From positions 186,001 to 250,000 of the forward strand of contig NZ_RHQM01000002.1 of NCBI RefSeq assembly GCF_003935375.1: 64,000 bases of DNA, given 5' to 3'. Under the pieces are notes generated by a model. The model made no database searches. It saw only the letters and a list, made by a program, of their open reading frames with translations, and was not told where the DNA came from. This stretch comes from Stutzerimonas xanthomarina (lineage in GTDB: Bacteria; Pseudomonadota; Gammaproteobacteria; Pseudomonadales; Pseudomonadaceae). Of the stretch, positions 45,984-56,204 are shown one piece after another; within the stretch, counting starts at the first letter, position 1, and every line of letters begins with the position of its first letter. The position numbers and the translations under genes were made by a program.

Positions 45984-48805
45984 TTATGACTCCATTGCCG
46001 CGTTCAGCGCCGCCTCCAGGCGCGCCTTGTAGCGCAGGTACTGCACAGTCTGGCTGCATCCGCTGCCGTGCAGGCCAGTGAGGTCGAGGTCGGTGATGTA
46101 GCAGGGGTAGCGTTCACCGTCGCGGCGCCGGGAAATGATCGTGCGTGTCACGGCGGCGAACAGCTCGGCACCATATTCCAGGCCGGAAAACTCCTGATGG
46201 TTGCAGTACAGGGTGACCTGCGAGCGACCGTTTTCGCCCGCTTCGACAATCGCCTGCACGTCGTAGAACGGATCGTTGACCTCGCCCTGGGGCGCCGGTC
46301 TTCGTTCCAGTTGCGCCGGTCTCGCGCCTTGTCCGGGTTGAATGCGGTAGAAGAGGATCGCCGGGTCGACCAGCTCCTGGCTCTGGCCGGCCTGCTGAGC
46401 GTTACGCCGATAAAGCACCGACTCGAGAAAGCGCATCAGTGGGCGCAGCAGGGTGCGCTCGTCGCGATAGGGCAGCTGCTGGCGCCAGAGGGCATTGCAT
46501 TCATCGAGTACGCTGAGTTCGGCGATTTCCCCGGCCGTGCGGTAGAACACCTGCAGGCACCCCGGGCGGCCTTGCGCAAGAATCAGCGCCAGATCGTCAC
46601 CGTCCAGCGCCGCACGATCGAGCCGGAGCGGGCTGTAGGCGTGGTGAGCCTCGCCAAGGTGTTCGAGCAGTGCGGCGCGATCGCTCAGGTGGGTGAGACG
46701 CAGCGCGTTCGCCTCGCGCTGCAGCATGTGGAAATGCTGGCGAACCTGAAGCAGGTAGCGTCCATGAGCGAGGCTGGCAAGGCTCTGGCGGGCATCCTCG
46801 AATATCTGCTCGACTCGCCGCGCGATGGCCTGTCCGCGATTGCGGGCGAAGCAGAAGACCTGCAGCTGCGGTGCCTGCACGACCCGCTCGAGGCTATCCA
46901 GATAATCGCGCAGGCACAGTGGCAGCGCCTTCGGCCCTTCGTAGCGGGTCACCAGCATCTCGTTCCAGCTGTTGAGCGTGACCTGATCCACGCTCAGCAC
47001 CAGGCTTTCAGGCGCCGCGTTCAGCATCGACTGCTCGCCGATGGCAGATGCTGTCGGGGCTTGCTGGGTGGGGTCCAGGCCGATGTTGATCAGCAGCAGC
47101 ACCCGGCTGGGTTTGCTCGCGGCCAGTAGCGCTTCTTCGTCCACCGGGCATGGCGGCATCGGCAGCGCACGGCGCAGGTCGCTGAACAGGGCGAACAGTT
47201 CCGCTTCGCTCAGGCCGCTGTCGCCAGGGAACAGGGACAGGTGGGTGCTGACATCCACCACGCCGTTGCGGTGACACCAGGCCAGCAGCGCGACCAGCTC
47301 GCGAGAGCGCTTCAATGGGGCGAAATTGCTCAGTTCCGGCGCGGTGAGCTGGCCCTGATAGAGCGACCAGCGCACGTCGCCCGCAGCGTCGTAATCGTGC
47401 ACCAGAGTAAGGCTGTGTTCAGCCATATCCGGCGAGATACAAGATTGACCACCTCGACCTTGCCGGCCTTGCGTTCGATCGCGGCGTACAGGCGACGACC
47501 CAGCACGCCGAGGTCGCGACTGGTGAGCGGACTGGTGGCCTGAAGGCGTCGGGTGAAGTCGCTGAGAAAGCGATAGCCGTAGGTCAGTTCGTTGACCAGC
47601 ACGCGACGTTCCTGGCTGACCTGACGCACTTTCCAGTGGCCACGGTTGTCGAGCAGTGCGAACTGCCGCTCGTCCCAATGCCAGTCGTAGGTCAGCCGCT
47701 CGAGCAGGCTGCGCTGCCAGCTCTTGTTGCGGTTGACCGGCGGCCGGCTCAGCGGTCGATTGATCTTCAGGTACAGGCAGCGCCGCGCCAGCTCCAGGCG
47801 TTCGTGGTCGCCGCGCGCGCCGAGGTAACGCTCGATGGCAAGGTAGGCGGCGATATACGGGTCGAGCTCGTTCAGATCGAACCGCCCTTGATAGATGGCC
47901 TGTTTGAAGTCCAGCGCCAGGCAGCGCAGCTGCGGATACTGACTGGCGTAGACCTCCACCAGCAGCAGCTTGAACAGCGATTTGTAGGGCGAGGATATGG
48001 CCTTGTAGAGCTGCCAGAGTCCGGCGCCGACGAACTCGCCGGGCGGCACTTGGCCCAGGTGGCCGAGGTCGAGTACTTCGTCGGCGCGCACGAAGCGCTT
48101 GGCCAGCAGCGTCGCCACATATTCGTCGTAGCGGTGCTCCTCGTAGTCCGGCACCAGCCACCAGAGCGGGGTGCGCCCGCCGAGCCAGAGCGCCGTGCGG
48201 TAGAACTCGTCGAGCAGCAGGTAGTGCTGGGTGGTGCCACAGTCATCGGAGGTCAGCCTGGCTTCGCGCTGGCCCTGAGTGAAGCGTTGCGGATCGACCA
48301 GAAAGAAGTGCGCTTCGCTGCCCTGGCTCGCCGCCCAGGCTTGCAGCAGTTCGCACTTGCGGCGCAGTTCCTCGATCTGGCCGGCGTCCAGGGCGGGATC
48401 GTGGCAGACCCACACGTCCAGATCGCTGTGCTCGTCCTGCGCCACGGTGCCGAGGCTGCCCATGAGGAACAGGCCGAGTATCGGCTGCGGCAGTTTTCCG
48501 CGCGCCGGCTTGTAGGCGAACGAGCGGCTCAGGCGCTGTGCTTCGGCGAGCTGCTCGGCGTCCGGCACGAAGTGCGCGAGTCCGGCAGGGGTAGTCGCCG
48601 AGACATAGCCGGGGAGAATCGGATGGTTGACGTGAAACAGCAGCGGCAGCAGCTTGAGTACCTGCTGCTGGCGCGTCGACATGGCCTGCAGGGCCCGCTC
48701 CAGGCGTGCGGAGTTGACCGCGAGAAAGCGCGCCCGCAGCGTGGTCAGCACCTTGCGGTCGATGCCTTCTTCGAGAATCGGGTGGATGTGCTGGGTGCGG
48801 GTCAT
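45984..48805 (-). pseudogene. cyaA: Class I adenylate cyclase, frameshifted (cyaA)
   Basis: Two overlapping minus-strand frames together make one class I adenylate cyclase. The N-terminal frame starts at the ATG 48805 (MTRTQHIHPILEEG) and has the catalytic nucleotidyltransferase motif FLMGSLGTVAQDEHSDLDVWVC near residue 110; it reads correctly through AGKVEVVN to about 47444 and stops at 47330. The C-terminal frame continues from CISPDMAEHSLTLVHDYD at about 47441 to its stop at 45984. One base is missing at 47442-47443; restoring it (a Pro or Leu codon) joins the frames into about 940 residues, the family length. No slippery heptamer is present, so it is a mutation or a sequencing error. The catalytic half is complete in either case. 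Confidence 0.85.
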
Positions 48806-48956
48806 TGTGGTTCGTGCAGGCGAGGCTAACCCCTGTTCATCGGCCAATCGGCGTGCGGCTTGAGGCGCGGCGCAAGTTTGCCTGCAGTGAGCGACCAACG
48901 GCCAGGGCCGGCGTCATCCGTGCCCTGGATTGGTGAAGCGGAACGGCATGGCGATG

Positions 48957-49202
48957 TCAGGCCGTGACGGTTTCCGAGAGGATGGTATGCAGCGTTTGCG
49001 CCTGTTCAGCCGCGTCGCGGCCAAGGCTGGTGAGGTAACCGCCGTCGGCCTGGGTGATCAGGCCCTTGGCGTGGAGGCGGCCAAAAGCAGCGATGGTGGC
49101 GGGGCTGGCTTCGTGATGCACCTTCAGCCCTTCCTGCAGATTTTCCAGATTGAACTGTCGGAGTACGTCCAGTTCGGCAACCAGCTCAGGGGTGTACGAC
49201 AT
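48957..49202 (-). CDS. TIGR02647 family small protein
   Basis: The 81-residue protein matches the TIGR02647 family: SYTPELVAELDVLRQFNLENLQEGLKVHHEA and a winged-helix-like LHAKGLITQADGGYLTSLGRDAAEQAQ. It resembles a small DNA-binding or effector-free winged helix, but no function has been assigned. GAGGAG precedes the ATG at 49202. It stands alone between cyaA and an acidic protein gene on the same strand. Confidence 0.85.
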   Translation of the reverse strand: MSYTPELVAELDVLRQFNLENLQEGLKVHHEASPATIAAFGRLHAKGLITQADGGYLTSLGRDAAEQAQTLHTILSETVTA

Positions 49203-49280
49203 GCTCGCTCCTCGGATGGTGGGCTCATGCCCTGTTTGCTGAGTGTAGATGCTGTCGGTGGCCCTGCCTTGATCCAGATC

Positions 49281-49724
49281 CTATTCGGATGCTTCCGGCA
49301 GTTCCGGCAGCTGGCGCAGCATGGCCTCGTAGGCGGCACCGTCGAAAGGGCGGTCCTCGCTGAGCATCGCGCGGATCTCATGGGCGAGGACCAGGGCCAT
49401 CATCTGCAGGCATTCGTCGCGCTCGTAGCCGACCAGCGTCAGCTTGTTCAGCGTGGCCTGGGTGGCCGCGGGCTCACCGGCTTCAAGCTGGTTCTCGATC
49501 GCCTGGATCAGGGTCTCTTCGGCGAACGCTTCATCTTCATCGTTGCTGGGGTTGTCTTGCGCCATGGCGGGGGTCTCGTCGAGCGGTGCCGGATTTTCTG
49601 CGTCCAGCTGGCATATCGTGCAGCTGCCGTCATCCGGGCGGTTGGTTTCGACGTAGCGTACCCGGCGTTGGGCGGCCTGGCGATCAGCATCGACGCGATA
49701 GCGGGGGCGGTCTGAATCGGACAT
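49281..49724 (-). CDS. Acidic conserved protein of unknown function
   Basis: The 147-residue product begins MSDSDRPRYRVDADRQAAQRRVRYVETNR, a basic-acidic segment followed by a CTIC pair at about residues 35-38, then a helical region ETLIQAIENQLEAGEPAATQATLNKLTLVGYERDE and a C-terminal helix VLAHEIRAMLSEDRPFDGAAYEAMLRQLPEL. The latter half looks like a conserved Pseudomonas domain of unknown function. The start at 49724 is preferred to the ATG at 49736, since the GGAGG before 49724 is well placed. Nothing indicates a function. Confidence 0.75.
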   Translation of the reverse strand: MSDSDRPRYRVDADRQAAQRRVRYVETNRPDDGSCTICQLDAENPAPLDETPAMAQDNPSNDEDEAFAEETLIQAIENQLEAGEPAATQATLNKLTLVGYERDECLQMMALVLAHEIRAMLSEDRPFDGAAYEAMLRQLPELPEASE

Positions 49725-49796
49725 GGGTTCCTCCATACGGATGCGTCCAGCTAAGCAGCTGCTGCCGCGTGGAGCAATGCGGCGGTGTGCGGTGCG

Positions 49797-50378
49797 TCAG
49801 TCCATCAGGCTCAGGGCCAGGCAGAGCAGGCCAAATGCGCTCCAGACCAGCGAAAAGATGATTGGCGTGCGCAGCGAAAACAGCAGGGTGCGCTTGTAGC
49901 GAGGCCCACCGACCGGGCTGCTGCCTTCGCCGAACAGCGCCGATTCGTTGTTCGGAAGCATGCCGACGCGGCCTTCGAGCTGCAGCAGTTCAGACTGTTT
50001 CTGATGCCAGCGCTCGATGACGTCGAAATTGGACTTGATGCCGGGCATCGCGTGCAGCGATGTGATGAGGCCGAGCACCGAGAGAATCGCCGGCACCACC
50101 AGGCGGAACAGCTCGCCCCACTCAGGGTTACTGTTGGCCATCGACGAGGCGAAGGCAATCATCAGGAACGACTGCGACGACAGGTAGGCGCTGGTGCGTT
50201 CGGCCAGCAGGGAAGATTCGAAATGGATTTCGGAGCGGTAGAAGATCAGGCGCTCCTTGGGCGAGTCGAAGAGCTCGGCGCCCTGGGTGTCCTGGTTCAG
50301 CAGCAGGGTGCGCAGGTCGGTCATGCAGGCCTCGGCGAATGCGGCGGCGGACATGGGAGGAGTCGCCGGCGGTTGCAT
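49797..50378 (-). CDS. Small membrane protein of unknown function
   Basis: The 193-residue protein has an N-terminal cytosolic part (TDLRTLLLNQDTQGAELF ... FYRSEIHFESSLLAERTSAYL), two close membrane helices (SFLMIAFASSM and LFRLVVPAILSVLGLITSLHAMPG), a helical loop with FDVIERWHQKQSELLQLEGRV, and a third membrane helix near the C terminus (TPIIFSLVWSAFGLLCLALSL). This 2+1 layout is seen in RipA-like and SLATT-type membrane proteins, but the resemblance is only topological. The start is uncertain between 50387 (TTG), 50378 and 50354. Confidence 0.65.
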   Translation of the reverse strand: MQPPATPPMSAAAFAEACMTDLRTLLLNQDTQGAELFDSPKERLIFYRSEIHFESSLLAERTSAYLSSQSFLMIAFASSMANSNPEWGELFRLVVPAILSVLGLITSLHAMPGIKSNFDVIERWHQKQSELLQLEGRVGMLPNNESALFGEGSSPVGGPRYKRTLLFSLRTPIIFSLVWSAFGLLCLALSLMD

Positions 50379-50417
50379 GTAGGTCAAGCGTAATGCGTGA
50401 GAGTTCCGGTTGATGAC

Positions 50418-51605
50418 TCAGTTGTCAGCGTTGCCGCGAGGGCTGTCCGCGTGCGCGTCGCGACAACGCCAGAGCAGCAAGGTCAGCGCCAGAAAGGCCA
50501 GCGACCAGCAACCGGCGGCGAGCAGCAGCCAGGCTGGGTGAGGCTGACTCAGCAGGGCGGGCAGCACGCGAGCCAGCGCCGCCAGGGTGATCAGCAACGC
50601 CACGCCCTGTATCCAGGGCTGCGCCACGGGATCGCGGAAACGGTAGATCAGCCGCGTGCGGGCCATGACCGCGAAAGTCAGGCTGCCCAGCGCGCCGACG
50701 GTCAAGGCGTGCAGCGTTGCGTTCAATGGCAGCGCCGGTAGCAGCGTACCCAGGCCAAGCAATAGCAGGCCAATGGCGAGCCAGGCATAGCCGAGCAGCA
50801 GCGTCAGCAACTCCGGCCGCGCGCAGCGCCAGGGTTGCCAGCGCAGCAGGCGGATGGTCGTGAGTACGGCAGCGGCGACCAGTACGGCGCCGGTGAGTTG
50901 CCGGGTCAGCGGCCAGGGCAGGAGATTCAACAGCAGGGCGAGGCCGAGCAGGATCAGCACGGCGCCTTCGATCTGCGGCTGCACCCGCGCATCCAGTCGC
51001 CATCCCCGGCTCTGCGCGTAACCGGCGATGGCTGGCGCGATGATCCGTCCGCCCATGAAGAACATCAGGGTGGCGAGCAATAGCAGCGCCTCCTCCAGCA
51101 TGAGGCGGTCGTAGCTAGCTCCAAAGCCGCCGCTGGCGATGGCGCTGAGCAGACTCAGCCCGGCGACCACGGGTGCGACGCTCTGGTTACGCCATTTCTT
51201 CGCGGCGCCGAGAAAGCGCGGCAACACTTTCCAGGCAAGACCGGTGGCAAAGGCGGCGGCGCAGATCAGTGCCAGCCACGAGCCCGGCCACAGCAGGAAG
51301 CTCAGTCGTGCCAGCGCCCAGCAGCCGAGCAGCGTCAGGGTAAAGCGCAGTCGCTGCGGGCCGAGCAGGTAGCCGGCGATCACCGCCAGGGCGAAGCCGA
51401 AGAGCATTTCGTGGGCGTGACCGGCGGATGTGGCGAGCCCGGGCAACGCGGGAAGCAGGCCAAGTAGTGCCAGTACCGAATACGGCAGGATCAGCGCCGC
51501 GTAGAGCGCGGCAGCCGGGAAGAACCAGGCATTGGCAAAGGGCAGGCGCGCTTTGCGCGGCGGCATCGCGGCTGGTGGCGCAGGCGTGCTGGAACGATTG
51601 CTCAA
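50418..51605 (-). CDS. nnrS: NnrS family haem-copper membrane protein
   Basis: The 395-residue protein has about 12 membrane helices and NnrS features: FFPAAALYAALILPYSVL near the start, the HEMLFGFALAVIAGYLL motif with a His ligand, FFMGGRIIAPAIAGYAQSRG, and LHALTVGALGSLTFAVMARTRL near the end. NnrS proteins protect against nitric oxide and accompany denitrification. The proposed start is the TTG at 51605, overlapping the acetyltransferase stop by 4 bases (TTGA); the ATG at 51566 is an alternative. Its presence fits a denitrifying P. stutzeri. Confidence 0.87.
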   Translation of the reverse strand: MSNRSSTPAPPAAMPPRKARLPFANAWFFPAAALYAALILPYSVLALLGLLPALPGLATSAGHAHEMLFGFALAVIAGYLLGPQRLRFTLTLLGCWALARLSFLLWPGSWLALICAAAFATGLAWKVLPRFLGAAKKWRNQSVAPVVAGLSLLSAIASGGFGASYDRLMLEEALLLLATLMFFMGGRIIAPAIAGYAQSRGWRLDARVQPQIEGAVLILLGLALLLNLLPWPLTRQLTGAVLVAAAVLTTIRLLRWQPWRCARPELLTLLLGYAWLAIGLLLLGLGTLLPALPLNATLHALTVGALGSLTFAVMARTRLIYRFRDPVAQPWIQGVALLITLAALARVLPALLSQPHPAWLLLAAGCWSLAFLALTLLLWRCRDAHADSPRGNADN

Positions 51606-52081
51606 CCTGCCGCGAACTCTGACAGTGCGTTGCCGGCAAGGCGGTAGCCGATCCACTCGCTCTGCGGCCGGGCGCCGATGGATTCGTAGAAGTCGATGGC
51701 TGGCTGATTCCAGTCCAGCACCGACCACTCGAAGCGCCCGCAGCCGCGTGCCACCGCCAATTTGGCCAGATGACGCAGCAACGCCTTGCCGGCACCGACG
51801 CCACGCTGCTGCGGGGTGACGTAAAGGTCTTCCAGATACAGGCCGTGCTTGCCCAGCCAGGTCGAGTAGTTGAAGAAATACACCGCATAACCGATCGGCA
51901 CGCCGTCCAGCTCGCAGATCAGGCCATGGGCGGTGCTGCCGTCAGCGAACAGGATGTTCTCGATGCCGGCGACGTCTGTCTTGACCTCGTGCTCGGCCTT
52001 TTCGTAGATGGCCAGGTCGGTGATAAAGCGCAGGATCAGCGCGGCGTCTTCGCGAACCGCGGGGCGAATGTGCAGAGACAT
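51602..52081 (-). CDS. GNAT family N-acetyltransferase (diamine/thialysine type)
   Basis: The 159-residue protein matches the spermidine/thialysine acetyltransferase group: IRPAVREDAALILRFITDLAIYEKAEHEV, then YFFNYSTWLGKHGLYLEDLYVTPQQRGVGAGKALLRHLA with the acetyl-CoA loop QQRGVGAGKA near residues 91-100, and NQPAIDFYESIGA. The tip YLEDLYV places it with the SAT-like enzymes, so an amine substrate is probable. It overlaps the nnrS start by 4 bases. Confidence 0.9.
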   Translation of the reverse strand: MSLHIRPAVREDAALILRFITDLAIYEKAEHEVKTDVAGIENILFADGSTAHGLICELDGVPIGYAVYFFNYSTWLGKHGLYLEDLYVTPQQRGVGAGKALLRHLAKLAVARGCGRFEWSVLDWNQPAIDFYESIGARPQSEWIGYRLAGNALSEFAAG

Positions 52082-52104
52082 TACAGGCAGGCCCTCAATA
52101 AGGT

Positions 52105-52650
52105 TTAACGGGACGACAGGTTCGCCAGAAAGGCGTTGATGGCCTGCCGTGAGTCCAGTCGTAGGTATCGGCAGGATGGCGGTGCGTTACGCATTTCCTC
52201 GGCGTAGCGCTGCCGGTAAACCGGGTGGCGGGTCCACGACCAAGCCAGGATGGATTGGCGTGGGTTCAATTTGAATAAATTGCTCCAGCGCTCGCGGTTG
52301 CCATTCCACAACTCTTCACGGCAGGCCAGGCGTCGCAGGGTGCGCCAGATGACTTGGCGCATTACCTTGTGGCGTGGCAGATCCAGCCAGATCACCATGT
52401 CCGAGCGCTCTCGCACCAACGGGCGCACCGCTGAATAATTGCCTTCTGCGACCCAGCCGTCGCCCTGCAGCGCATCACGGGTCGCCTGCTGAAACTGCTC
52501 GGTGGGCAATGGCTGCCAGCCCGGTTGATGGAACAGGGCATCCAGCTCGATATGGCGATAACCGAGCTGCTGCGCCAGACGGCGCGACAGCATGGTCTTG
52601 CCGGCACCTGAACAGCCGACCACCGAAATACGGCGGCCAGACGTGATCAT
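52105..52650 (-). CDS. P-loop kinase-like protein (FlaR/topology-modulation family)
   Basis: The 181-residue protein has a P-loop [28 protein letters not shown] at about residues 10-37, a [13 protein letters not shown] segment, [26 protein letters not shown] and an Arg-rich lid ([25 protein letters not shown]). These are marks of the adenylate-kinase-like FlaR or DNA topology modulation group. The substrate is unknown. The start overlaps the argH stop by 4 bases, so it is co-translated with argH. Confidence 0.85.
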   Translation of the reverse strand: MITSGRRISVVGCSGAGKTMLSRRLAQQLGYRHIELDALFHQPGWQPLPTEQFQQATRDALQGDGWVAEGNYSAVRPLVRERSDMVIWLDLPRHKVMRQVIWRTLRRLACREELWNGNRERWSNLFKLNPRQSILAWSWTRHPVYRQRYAEEMRNAPPSCRYLRLDSRQAINAFLANLSSR

Positions 52651-54041
52651 CTGGTCGTCAGCAGATTCTTGCCACGAGCCACCGCGGCGCGCACCTGGTT
52701 CGGCGCGGTGCCGCCGATATGGTCGCGGGCGTTGACCGAGCCTTCCAGGGTCAGCACGGCAAACACGTCGTCAGTGATCTGGTCGCTGAACTGGCGCAGC
52801 TCGTCGAGGCTCATCTCGGCCAGGTCCTTGCCGGTCTGCACTCCGTACTTCACTGCGTGGCCGACGATCTCGTGGCAGTCGCGGAACGGCAGGCCCTTGC
52901 GCACCAGGTAATCGGCCAGGTCCGTCGCGGTGGAGAAGCCGCGCAGCGCCGCTTCGCGCATGATTTCGCGCCTGGGTTTGATCGCCGGGACCATGTCGGC
53001 GAAAGCTCGCAGGCTGTCGCGCAGGGTGTCGGCGGCGTCGAACAGCGGCTCCTTGTCTTCCTGGTTGTCCTTGTTGTAGGCCAGCGGCTGGCCCTTCATC
53101 AGCACCAGAAGGCCTGCCAGCGCGCCAAATACGCGGCCGGTCTTGCCGCGCACCAGCTCGGGTACGTCCGGGTTCTTCTTCTGCGGCATGATCGAGGAGC
53201 CGGTGCAGAAGCGATCCGGCAGGTCGATGAACTGGAACTGAGCGCTGGTCCAGAGCACCAGCTCTTCGGAGAAGCGCGACAGGTGCATCATCGCCACCGA
53301 GGCGGCGGCACAGAATTCGATGGCGAAATCGCGATCGGACACGCCATCCAGCGAGTTGCCGGAGATCGCTTCGAAACCCAGCAGTTCGCAGGTGATCTCC
53401 CGCTGGATCGGATAGGTGGTGCCGGCCAGTGCGGCCGAACCCAGCGGCATGCGGTTGGTGCGCTTGCGGCAGTCGACCAGGCGCTCGTAGTCGCGGCTAA
53501 GCATCTCGAACCAGGCCAGCAGATGGTGGCCGAAGGTCACCGGCTGCGCGGTCTGCAGGTGGGTGAAGCCGGGCATGATGGTGTCCGCTTCGGCTTCCGC
53601 CAGACCCAGCAGGCCTTCTTGAAGACGGGTGATTTCGCCGAGGATCAGGTCGATTTCGTCACGCAGCCACAGGCGGATGTCGGTGGCGACCTGGTCGTTG
53701 CGCGAGCGGCCGGTGTGCAGCTTCTTGCCGGTCACTCCGATGCGGTCGGTCAGGCGTGCTTCGATGTTCATGTGCACGTCTTCCAGGTCGACGCGCCAGT
53801 CGAAGGTGCCGGCTTCGATTTCGCCCTGGATGTCTTTCAGATTGGCGATGATCTGGTCACGCTCATCGGCGTTCAGCACGCCGGCTTTTTCCAGCATCGT
53901 CGCATGGGCGATCGAACCCATGATGTCGTGGCGGTAGAGGCGCTTGTCGAACTCGACGGAGGCGGTGAATCGGGCGACGAAGGCGTCGACGGGCTCGCTG
54001 AAACGGCCGCCCCAGGACTGGTTGGTCTTGTCGGTGCTCAT
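52647..54041 (-). CDS. argH: Argininosuccinate lyase
   Basis: ArgH cleaves argininosuccinate to arginine and fumarate. The 464-residue protein has the fumarase/lyase superfamily motifs: [73 protein letters not shown] with the catalytic His, and the signature [21 protein letters not shown] chose the ATG at 54041 (MSTDKTNQ); a frame to 54152 adds a low-complexity tail that is not conserved. Divergent from algZ, as in P. aeruginosa. Confidence 0.97.
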   Translation of the reverse strand: MSTDKTNQSWGGRFSEPVDAFVARFTASVEFDKRLYRHDIMGSIAHATMLEKAGVLNADERDQIIANLKDIQGEIEAGTFDWRVDLEDVHMNIEARLTDRIGVTGKKLHTGRSRNDQVATDIRLWLRDEIDLILGEITRLQEGLLGLAEAEADTIMPGFTHLQTAQPVTFGHHLLAWFEMLSRDYERLVDCRKRTNRMPLGSAALAGTTYPIQREITCELLGFEAISGNSLDGVSDRDFAIEFCAAASVAMMHLSRFSEELVLWTSAQFQFIDLPDRFCTGSSIMPQKKNPDVPELVRGKTGRVFGALAGLLVLMKGQPLAYNKDNQEDKEPLFDAADTLRDSLRAFADMVPAIKPRREIMREAALRGFSTATDLADYLVRKGLPFRDCHEIVGHAVKYGVQTGKDLAEMSLDELRQFSDQITDDVFAVLTLEGSVNARDHIGGTAPNQVRAAVARGKNLLTTR

Positions 54042-54247
54042 GTATGCGCTCGCTGAAATCCGAAGGCTGAGGAAAGGCGGCGATGATAGCAGGGATGGTG
54101 CCGCTGTCGGGGACGTCGCCGCTACGGCGGCGAAGGGTGAGCTGGCTGGCAATTCCGGATTATTCCACTTGGCTGACCGGCGCCCGGCTTGCCGTTGACC
54201 GGGTGTGCAAGGAAACTGCCGGGCAGGTAAACCTCAGGCTGAAGCGC
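54042..54247. promoter_or_regulatory. Divergent intergenic region between argH and algZ
   Basis: This 206-base gap must contain the argH and algZ promoters. The algZ reading frame is open through most of it, so an earlier start (for instance GTG at 54203) cannot be ruled out. No distinct operator was recognised. Confidence 0.35.
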
Positions 54248-55306
54248 GTGAAATCCACTGCCGTATCCGATGACTTCTTCGTCCCCGAGCTGTGCCAGCC
54301 CGATGCCTTGCTTGGCCTGGTCCTGCTCGCCGAGTTGCTGGTGTTCGTGCTGGTGCTGGCCGAGCCGATGCAGCCTGGCTTTGACTGGATGCGGCTGGCG
54401 CTGACGTCGCTGTTCGTGCAGTGGATCGTGCTGCTCTCGGCCGGCACCATGTGTCTGCTGCGGCCCGTGCTGGCGCGTCTGCGCACCGCCTTCGCCGGGC
54501 TGGCCTGCTGCGCGCTGGTGGTCGGGCTGACCCTGGCCTGCACCGCGGTGGCCGATATCTACCAGCTCGGCGGCCCGCTTTCGCGCGACGGGGAGGTCAA
54601 TCTCTACCTGCGTCACGCGCTGATCAGCCTGATCATGTCCGGGCTGTTGCTACGCTATTTCTATCTGCAGAGTCAGTGGCGCCGCCAGGAGCAGGCCGAG
54701 CTGCGGGCGCGGATCGAGTCGCTGCAGGCGCGCATCCGTCCGCATTTCCTGTTCAACAGCCTCAACAGCATCGCCGCACTGGTGGCCAGCGATCCGGTCA
54801 AGGCCGAGCAGGCGGTGCTGGATCTGTCGGACCTGTTCCGTGCCAGCCTGGCGCGGCCCGGCACGTTGGTGGCCTGGAGCGAAGAGCTGGAGTTGTCGCG
54901 GCGCTACCTGTCGATCGAACAATATCGCCTGGGCGACCGTCTACAGATGGACTGGCAGGTCGCCGGCGTACCGGACGATCTGCCGATTCCGCAGCTGACG
55001 CTGCAACCGTTGCTGGAGAATGCGCTGGTGTACGGCATCCAGCCCCGTATCGAGGGAGGTGTGGTGAGCGTAACCGCCAATTATGTCGATGGCGTGTTTC
55101 AGTTGGTGGTCAGCAACCCCTTCGACGAAACCGCTCAAGCGCAGGCTTCACGCGGGACACGGCAGGGTCTGCAGAACATCGACGCACGATTAGCGGCACT
55201 TTTCGGTCCGCTAGCGAGTCTCAGCGTGGAGCGCCGTGAAGGCCGCCATTACACATGTCTACGCTATCCATGTGCGAGACAAACGCAGGAAGCCAGATCT
55301 ATATGA
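54248..55306 (+). CDS. algZ: Sensor histidine kinase AlgZ/FimS
   Basis: AlgZ is the membrane kinase partner of AlgR, controlling type IV pili and virulence in P. aeruginosa. The 352-residue protein (GTG start at 54248, VKSTAVSDDFFVPELC) has four or five membrane helices to about residue 140, and a His_kinase (LytS-type) domain with His166 in RIRPHFLFNSLNSIAALV and the N box TLQPLLENALVYGIQP. The G box is short, as is known for this kinase. Length compares well with P. aeruginosa AlgZ. It overlaps algR by 4 bases. Confidence 0.9.
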   Translation: MKSTAVSDDFFVPELCQPDALLGLVLLAELLVFVLVLAEPMQPGFDWMRLALTSLFVQWIVLLSAGTMCLLRPVLARLRTAFAGLACCALVVGLTLACTAVADIYQLGGPLSRDGEVNLYLRHALISLIMSGLLLRYFYLQSQWRRQEQAELRARIESLQARIRPHFLFNSLNSIAALVASDPVKAEQAVLDLSDLFRASLARPGTLVAWSEELELSRRYLSIEQYRLGDRLQMDWQVAGVPDDLPIPQLTLQPLLENALVYGIQPRIEGGVVSVTANYVDGVFQLVVSNPFDETAQAQASRGTRQGLQNIDARLAALFGPLASLSVERREGRHYTCLRYPCARQTQEARSI

Positions 55307-56049
55307 ATGTCCTGATTGTCGATGACGAACCTCTAGCCCGCGAGCGCCTCAGCCGACTGGTAGGTGACCTCGACGGCTATCGTGTCCTCGAGCCCGCTGC
55401 CAGCAATGGCGAAGAAGCACTGACGCTGATCGAGGAACTGCGCCCTGATGTCGTGCTGCTGGATATCCGCATGCCGGGGCTAGATGGCCTGCAGGTCGCA
55501 GCCAGGCTTTGCGAGACGGATGCGCCGCCTGCCGTGATCTTTTGTACTGCCCATGATGAATTTGCTCTGGAGGCTTTCCAGGTCAGCGCGGTTGGCTATC
55601 TGGTCAAGCCGGTGCGCCCGGAACACCTCACCGAGGCCTTGAAGAAGGCGGAACGGCCGAACCGAGTGCAGCTCGCTGCGTTGACCCGGCCGGCAGCGGT
55701 TTCCGGTGCCGGGCCTCGCACCCACATCAGCGCGCGTACCCGCAAGGGCATCGAGCTGATTCCGCTGGACCACGTGATCTACTTCATCGCCGACCACAAG
55801 TACGTCACCCTGCGCCATATCGGTGGCGAGGTGCTGCTGGACGAGCCGTTGAAGTCTCTGGAAGACGAGTTCGGCGAGCGCTTCGTGCGTATCCACCGCA
55901 ACGCGCTGGTGTTCCGTGATCGTATCGAGCGCCTGCAGCGCACGCCGCTCGGGCATTTTCAGCTGTTCCTCAAGGGACTCGAGGGTGAGGCGCTGACGGT
56001 GAGTCGTCGCCATGTGGCCGGTGTGCGCAAGCTGATGCAGAACCTCTGA
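55303..56049 (+). CDS. algR: LytTR-type response regulator AlgR
   Basis: The 248-residue protein has a receiver domain (VDDEPLARERL; phospho-acceptor Asp54 in VLLDIRMPGLDG; switch Thr in FCTAHDEFALEAF; Lys in YLVKPVRPEHL) and a C-terminal LytTR DNA-binding domain (residues about 140-245: VIYFIADHKYVTLRH ... FVRIHRNALV ... VSRRHVAGVRKL). AlgR activates algD, twitching and rhamnolipid genes in P. aeruginosa; here alginate need not be the main target. The ATG overlaps the algZ stop (ATGA). Confidence 0.96.
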   Translation: MNVLIVDDEPLARERLSRLVGDLDGYRVLEPAASNGEEALTLIEELRPDVVLLDIRMPGLDGLQVAARLCETDAPPAVIFCTAHDEFALEAFQVSAVGYLVKPVRPEHLTEALKKAERPNRVQLAALTRPAAVSGAGPRTHISARTRKGIELIPLDHVIYFIADHKYVTLRHIGGEVLLDEPLKSLEDEFGERFVRIHRNALVFRDRIERLQRTPLGHFQLFLKGLEGEALTVSRRHVAGVRKLMQNL

Positions 56050-56204
56050 ACCAGTACGGTTCGCTGCGTTGGAGGCCGTCAGCTCATGCAGCTGGCGGGC
56101 GCCGGCGCGGTGGCGTGACACCACCTTTTACTTGATTCCGGCCAACCCAGGCTGGTTGTCCGGCCTGTTATCATCGCCGGCAATTCACTGTTCTGGAATT
56201 GCCC

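Noticed and set aside
47430-47450. Programmed ribosomal frameshift in cyaA
   Set aside because: A -1 shift would be required, but no X-XXY-YYZ slippery heptamer or nearby strong hairpin was seen at the junction.
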